Below are positions 5,789-8,229 of a DNA stretch of 8,229 nucleotides, in pieces; the first letter of the stretch is position 1; every line of letters begins with the position of its first letter. Both the position numbers and the translations under genes were made by a program. The notes under the pieces are model-generated. The model saw only the letters and a list, made by a program, of their open reading frames with translations. It was not told where the DNA came from and made no database searches. Source of the DNA: Burkholderiales bacterium (lineage in GTDB: Bacteria; Pseudomonadota; Gammaproteobacteria; Burkholderiales; SG8-39); assembly GCA_005777205.1 (NCBI GenBank), contig SXNB01000106.1, positions 1 through 8,229 on the forward strand, written 5' to 3'.

Positions 5789-5804
5789 TGCCTGTCACGT
5801 GCCA
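5789..5804 (-). promoter_or_regulatory. Possible sigma-54 promoter ahead of the pilC remnant
   Basis: The 149-base gap 5767-5915 holds no gene I can support and no recognisable trace of pilB. On the minus strand it contains TGGCACGTGACAGGCA, with the GG and GC of a sigma-54 promoter ten bases apart and a full TGGCACG -24 element; the -12 element has GGCA in place of TTGCA. The predicted start would be only about 10-12 bases before the pilC ATG, which would leave little room for a ribosome site, so this may be chance. Confidence 0.25.
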
Positions 5805-5915
5805 CGCCGGCCCAATTGCATCCTGCAGTGCGCGATGATGCTCTTCGGCCAAATTTTTGTAAAGCCTGAGGAAATTGCCCTAACGCCATGACATAGCGCG
5901 GAAATAATTGGTATT

Positions 5916-7244
5916 TCAGGCTTCGTGACTAGGCTCCAGCGGCGCCTCGGGGCGCGGCCGGAACAGGCGTACCGTCTTCACCGACCGGCCTTGGGCGTGG
6001 ACGATCTCGATTGGCACGCCGGCGATCTTCATCGACATGTCCGCCTCGGGGATGTCCTGCAGGTGCTCTAGGATCAGGCCGTTGAGCGTCTTCGGCCCGT
6101 CGGTGGGCAGCCCCAGCTTGAGCGCCCGGTTCACCTCGCGCACCGTCATGCTGGCGTCGGCCGCGGCGACGCCGTCGGCGTCCCAGGCCAGCGTCTGTGC
6201 CGCGCTGGGCAGGGACGTGGTGAACTTGCCGACGATTTCCTCGATGATGTCCTCGAGGGCGGCGAGTCCCATCAACTCGCCGTACTCGTCCACCACCAGC
6301 GCGATGTGCTCCTGGTTCTCCTGGAAGTACTGCAGCTGCGTGATCACCGGGGTGCTCGCCGGGACGTAGTAGGGCTCATCCAGCAGCCCCTCGAGCGCCG
6401 CCTTGTCCAGCGACCCGGAGGCGAGCAGGCCCAGCACCCGGCGCGTCTGCAGCACGCCCGCGATCTCGTCCCCGCCGCTTTCGCCGCCGGCCCGGATGCC
6501 GCCCCTGTCCCTGAACACAGGGATGTGGCGGCGGTGGGAGGTGGTGAGCTGGCGAGCGATGGTCTCGATGTCCTCGTCGAGGCGGATACCCTCGATTCGG
6601 GCGCGCGGCACCATCACGTCCTGGACGGTGATCTCCTGGATGTCGAACAGGTTCAGCAGCATGGAAACGTGCTTCTTCGGCATGAAGCTGGAGGACTCCA
6701 GGACCAGGGTGCGGATCTCCCCCGGCGAGAGTTTCTGCGCCTCGGGATCGGCGCCCGGATTGATGCGCAGCGCCCACAGCAGCGGCCGGACGAAAAGGTT
6801 GACGAACCAGACCCCGGGCTGCAGCAGGCGCTGCACGGGCCCAATCAGGTGGGACAGCGGCAGCGCGATGCGCTCGGGGTGCGTGGCGCCGATCACCTTA
6901 GGGGTGATCTCGGAGAAGACGATGAGCAGGAAGGCGATGCCGACCGTGCTGACCGCGTAGGCGAGCTTGCCCTCGCCAAACAGGCGCACCGCGATGATGC
7001 CGGCCAGGGTGGCCGCCGCCGCGTTGACCAGGTTGTTGCCGATCAGGATCGAGCCGAGCAGCCGGTCGGTGTGCTTGAGCAGGTCGGCGACGCGCCGCGC
7101 GGCGCCGCTGCCCTGGGCGATCATGTGCTTCAACCGGTAGCGGTTGATCGCCATCAGGCTCGTTTCCGCGATCGAGAAGAACGCCGAGAACACCAGCAGC
7201 AGCACCAGGATCGCGAACAGCCACTCCAAGGAAACGTCGTACAC
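5916..7244 (-). CDS. DUF21/CBS-domain membrane protein, CorC/HlyC family (CNNM-type)
   Basis: This 442-residue inner-membrane protein has the CNNM/CorC layout. Residues 6-190 are a DUF21 domain with hydrophobic segments near 7-28, 66-90 and 95-112 and the family motif SEITPKVIGA (111-120). Residues 205-335 are a CBS pair, including VMVPRARIEGI (211-220), HIPVF (240-244) and VDEYGELMGLAALEDIIEEI (318-337). Residues 350-430 are the C-terminal CorC_HlyC domain. Relatives are linked to magnesium or cobalt export, with the CBS pair sensing Mg-ATP; the substrate here is not shown by the sequence. A glycine-rich insert at 248-259 (GGIRAGGESGGD) lengthens the first CBS unit. The start is a GTG at 7242-7244 with GAGG upstream, nine bases after the ccsA-like gene, so they form one transcript. 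In related genomes pilB follows this gene; here it does not. Confidence 0.93.
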   Translation of the reverse strand: MYDVSLEWLFAILVLLLVFSAFFSIAETSLMAINRYRLKHMIAQGSGAARRVADLLKHTDRLLGSILIGNNLVNAAAATLAGIIAVRLFGEGKLAYAVSTVGIAFLLIVFSEITPKVIGATHPERIALPLSHLIGPVQRLLQPGVWFVNLFVRPLLWALRINPGADPEAQKLSPGEIRTLVLESSSFMPKKHVSMLLNLFDIQEITVQDVMVPRARIEGIRLDEDIETIARQLTTSHRRHIPVFRDRGGIRAGGESGGDEIAGVLQTRRVLGLLASGSLDKAALEGLLDEPYYVPASTPVITQLQYFQENQEHIALVVDEYGELMGLAALEDIIEEIVGKFTTSLPSAAQTLAWDADGVAAADASMTVREVNRALKLGLPTDGPKTLNGLILEHLQDIPEADMSMKIAGVPIEIVHAQGRSVKTVRLFRPRPEAPLEPSHEA

Positions 7245-7253
7245 GCCGGCGCC

Positions 7254-8081
7254 TCAGCTTCGCTGCAGCACGACTTCGAGCACGAAGCGGCTGCCGATAT
7301 AGGCGAGCAGCAGCATGGCGAAACCGGACAGGGTCCAGCGCAGCGCGGTGCGGCCGCGCCAGCCGTGCAGCCAGCGCCCGGTCAGCAGCGCGGCGAAGGT
7401 GGCCCAGGATAGGACGGCGAACAGCGTCTTGTGGTCCAGCCGCAGCGCGCTGCCGATCATGGTCTCGGAATACAGCGCGCCGGTGCCAAGCGTCAGCGAA
7501 AGCAGCACGAATGCGATGCCGATGAGGCGAAACAGCAGCCGCTCGAGCGTGAGCAGCGGCGGAAGGTTGAGCATGCGGCCGCGTTTCTGTTGCAGGCGCC
7601 GCTCGGCCAGCGCCATCAGCACCGCGTGCAGCGCCGCGATGGTGAACACGCTGTAGGCCGCCATCGCGAGCACGATGTGGAAACGAAACTCAGGCGAGGC
7701 CGGCAGGCCGCGGCTGGCGAGCCCCGGGAACAGCGCCGGCAGCGGCGCCGCGACCGCCGCCAGCGGCAGCAGCAGCGGCTCCAGGCCGTCCAGGCGCAGG
7801 AACAGGCTCTCGACCCAGTAGATCGCGACACCGAGGCAAAGCATCACCGACAGCGCCTGAGCGAAGCCGAAGCGCAGTTCCGGGGCGAGGAAAAGGTCCG
7901 ACGACAGCAGCCAGGCGTGCAGCACGAGCGGCAGCAGCACCGCGATGCGCTCGGCCGTAGTCAGGCCCTCTGCGGCTGGCGCGGCGCGCCAGCGCGTGTT
8001 CCAGAACCAGAGCGCAAGCCCGGCATAGCCGGCGCTGACGAGGAAATGGACTGCGGGGCCGTGCATTAGAATGGTGGACAC
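7254..8081 (-). CDS. CcsA/YpjD-type cytochrome c assembly membrane protein
   Basis: This 275-residue protein is almost wholly hydrophobic, with about eight predicted membrane segments, and resembles the short CcsA-like (YpjD/HemX) proteins found next to ffh in beta- and gamma-proteobacteria. Family marks are FRFHIVLAMAAYSVFTIAALHA (132-153), LGTGALYSE (198-206) and LDHKTLFAVLSW (215-226) with His217, then GRWLHGWRGR (236-244). Proteins of this kind belong to the heme-handling cytochrome c assembly superfamily, but the short version lacks a firmly shown role, so the function is by family only. The start is taken as the GTG at 8079-8081; GGAGG lies 13 bases upstream, a long spacing, and the ATG at codon 6 (8064-8066) is an alternative. 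It is divergent from ffh with 37 bases between starts and leads the minus-strand gene run. Confidence 0.9.
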   Translation of the reverse strand: MSTILMHGPAVHFLVSAGYAGLALWFWNTRWRAAPAAEGLTTAERIAVLLPLVLHAWLLSSDLFLAPELRFGFAQALSVMLCLGVAIYWVESLFLRLDGLEPLLLPLAAVAAPLPALFPGLASRGLPASPEFRFHIVLAMAAYSVFTIAALHAVLMALAERRLQQKRGRMLNLPPLLTLERLLFRLIGIAFVLLSLTLGTGALYSETMIGSALRLDHKTLFAVLSWATFAALLTGRWLHGWRGRTALRWTLSGFAMLLLAYIGSRFVLEVVLQRS

Positions 8082-8111
8082 CTGATGGCGGACGCCTCCA
8101 AGCTCAGTTTA
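8067..8111. promoter_or_regulatory. Candidate overlapping divergent promoters of ccsA-like gene and ffh
   Basis: Only 37 bases separate the two start codons, so promoters must overlap coding sequence. For ffh, TAGAAT (8067-8072, plus) matches five of six -10 bases and would give a leader of about 40 bases, but no good -35 is seen. For the ccsA-like gene, the minus strand has TGA plus TAAACT (plus strand 8106-8111), a possible extended -10, with a start near 8099 and GGAGG just after it. Both are read by eye and weak. Confidence 0.3.
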
Positions 8112-8118
8112 TCACCCC

Positions 8119-8229
8119 ATGCTCGATAACCTCACCTCTCGCCTCGCGAAGATCGTCAAGACGATCCGCGGAGAGGCACGCCTCACCGAGGCCAACATCC
8201 AGGACGCCTTGCGCGAAGTGCGCATCGCG
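8119..8229 (+). CDS. ffh: Signal recognition particle protein Ffh, 5' part only
   Basis: The 37 codons in view (MLDNLTSRLAKIVKTIRGEA and LTEANIQDALREVRIA) are a clear match to the start of the N domain of Ffh/SRP54, the helical bundle before the GTPase domain. Ffh binds 4.5S RNA, recognises signal sequences at the ribosome and delivers nascent membrane proteins to FtsY. The ATG at 8119-8121 is fixed by this conserved N-terminus; no convincing Shine-Dalgarno sequence precedes it. The gene continues past the window edge. It is divergent from the ccsA-like gene, a common arrangement in beta-proteobacteria. Confidence 0.96.
   Translation, partial: MLDNLTSRLAKIVKTIRGEARLTEANIQDALREVRIA

Noticed and set aside
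5767..5889. A 39-codon minus-strand frame from the ATG at 5887-5889 ending just before the pilC remnant
   Set aside because: No recognisable family, no clear ribosome site and a composition like random translation; it also shows no pilB similarity.
5862..5923. AAGCCTGA (5862-5869) and TCAGGCTT (5916-5923) as a regulatory inverted repeat
   Set aside because: Only eight bases with a 46-base gap, overlapping the stop of the DUF21/CBS gene; easily expected by chance.

Overview
The window looks like a GC-rich betaproteobacterial chromosome. The right part (about 3226-8229) follows a gene order I know from beta-proteobacterial genomes: ffh, divergent from a minus-strand run of a CcsA-like cytochrome c assembly gene, a DUF21/CBS transporter-type gene, then pil genes, coaE and zapD. 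ZapD (YacF) occurs in beta- and gamma-proteobacteria. The genus cannot be fixed from the sequence alone.

Left block (1 to about 3115) is accessory DNA. It holds the 3' part of a plus-strand tyrosine recombinase that starts outside the window, a ParD-type antitoxin with a promoter and an 11-7-11 perfect inverted repeat in front of it, a parE toxin gene broken by a one-base frameshift, and a second, complete P4-type tyrosine integrase on the minus strand. Upstream of that integrase is a cluster of GCTACTC repeats and a second perfect inverted repeat. Next to them lies a hairpin with a T tract, oriented as a terminator for zapD transcription, so the block appears to have been placed behind the zapD operon.

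Right block: transcription on the minus strand runs ccsA-like (7254-8081), DUF21/CBS gene (5916-7244), a tiny pilC remnant (5542-5766), pilD (4674-5537), coaE (4061-4663) and zapD (3226-3984). Gaps are 4 to 10 bases, except 149 bases before the pilC remnant and 76 before zapD. pilB, normally beside pilC, is absent. The pilC reading frame keeps only its N-terminal tip, one internal segment and its C-terminal end, joined in frame with about 330 codons missing. The prepilin peptidase PilD is intact, so it probably serves pilins or pseudopilins encoded elsewhere. coaE makes coenzyme A and zapD supports FtsZ ring assembly. ffh (SRP54) begins at 8119 and leaves the window after 37 codons.

The points most worth a second look are the in-frame mini-pilC with loss of pilB, the palindrome at 1119-1147 (antitoxin operator or recombinase core site), and the frameshifted toxin beside an intact antitoxin. 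I see no CRISPR array, rRNA or tRNA, and nothing I could defend as a wholly new system.
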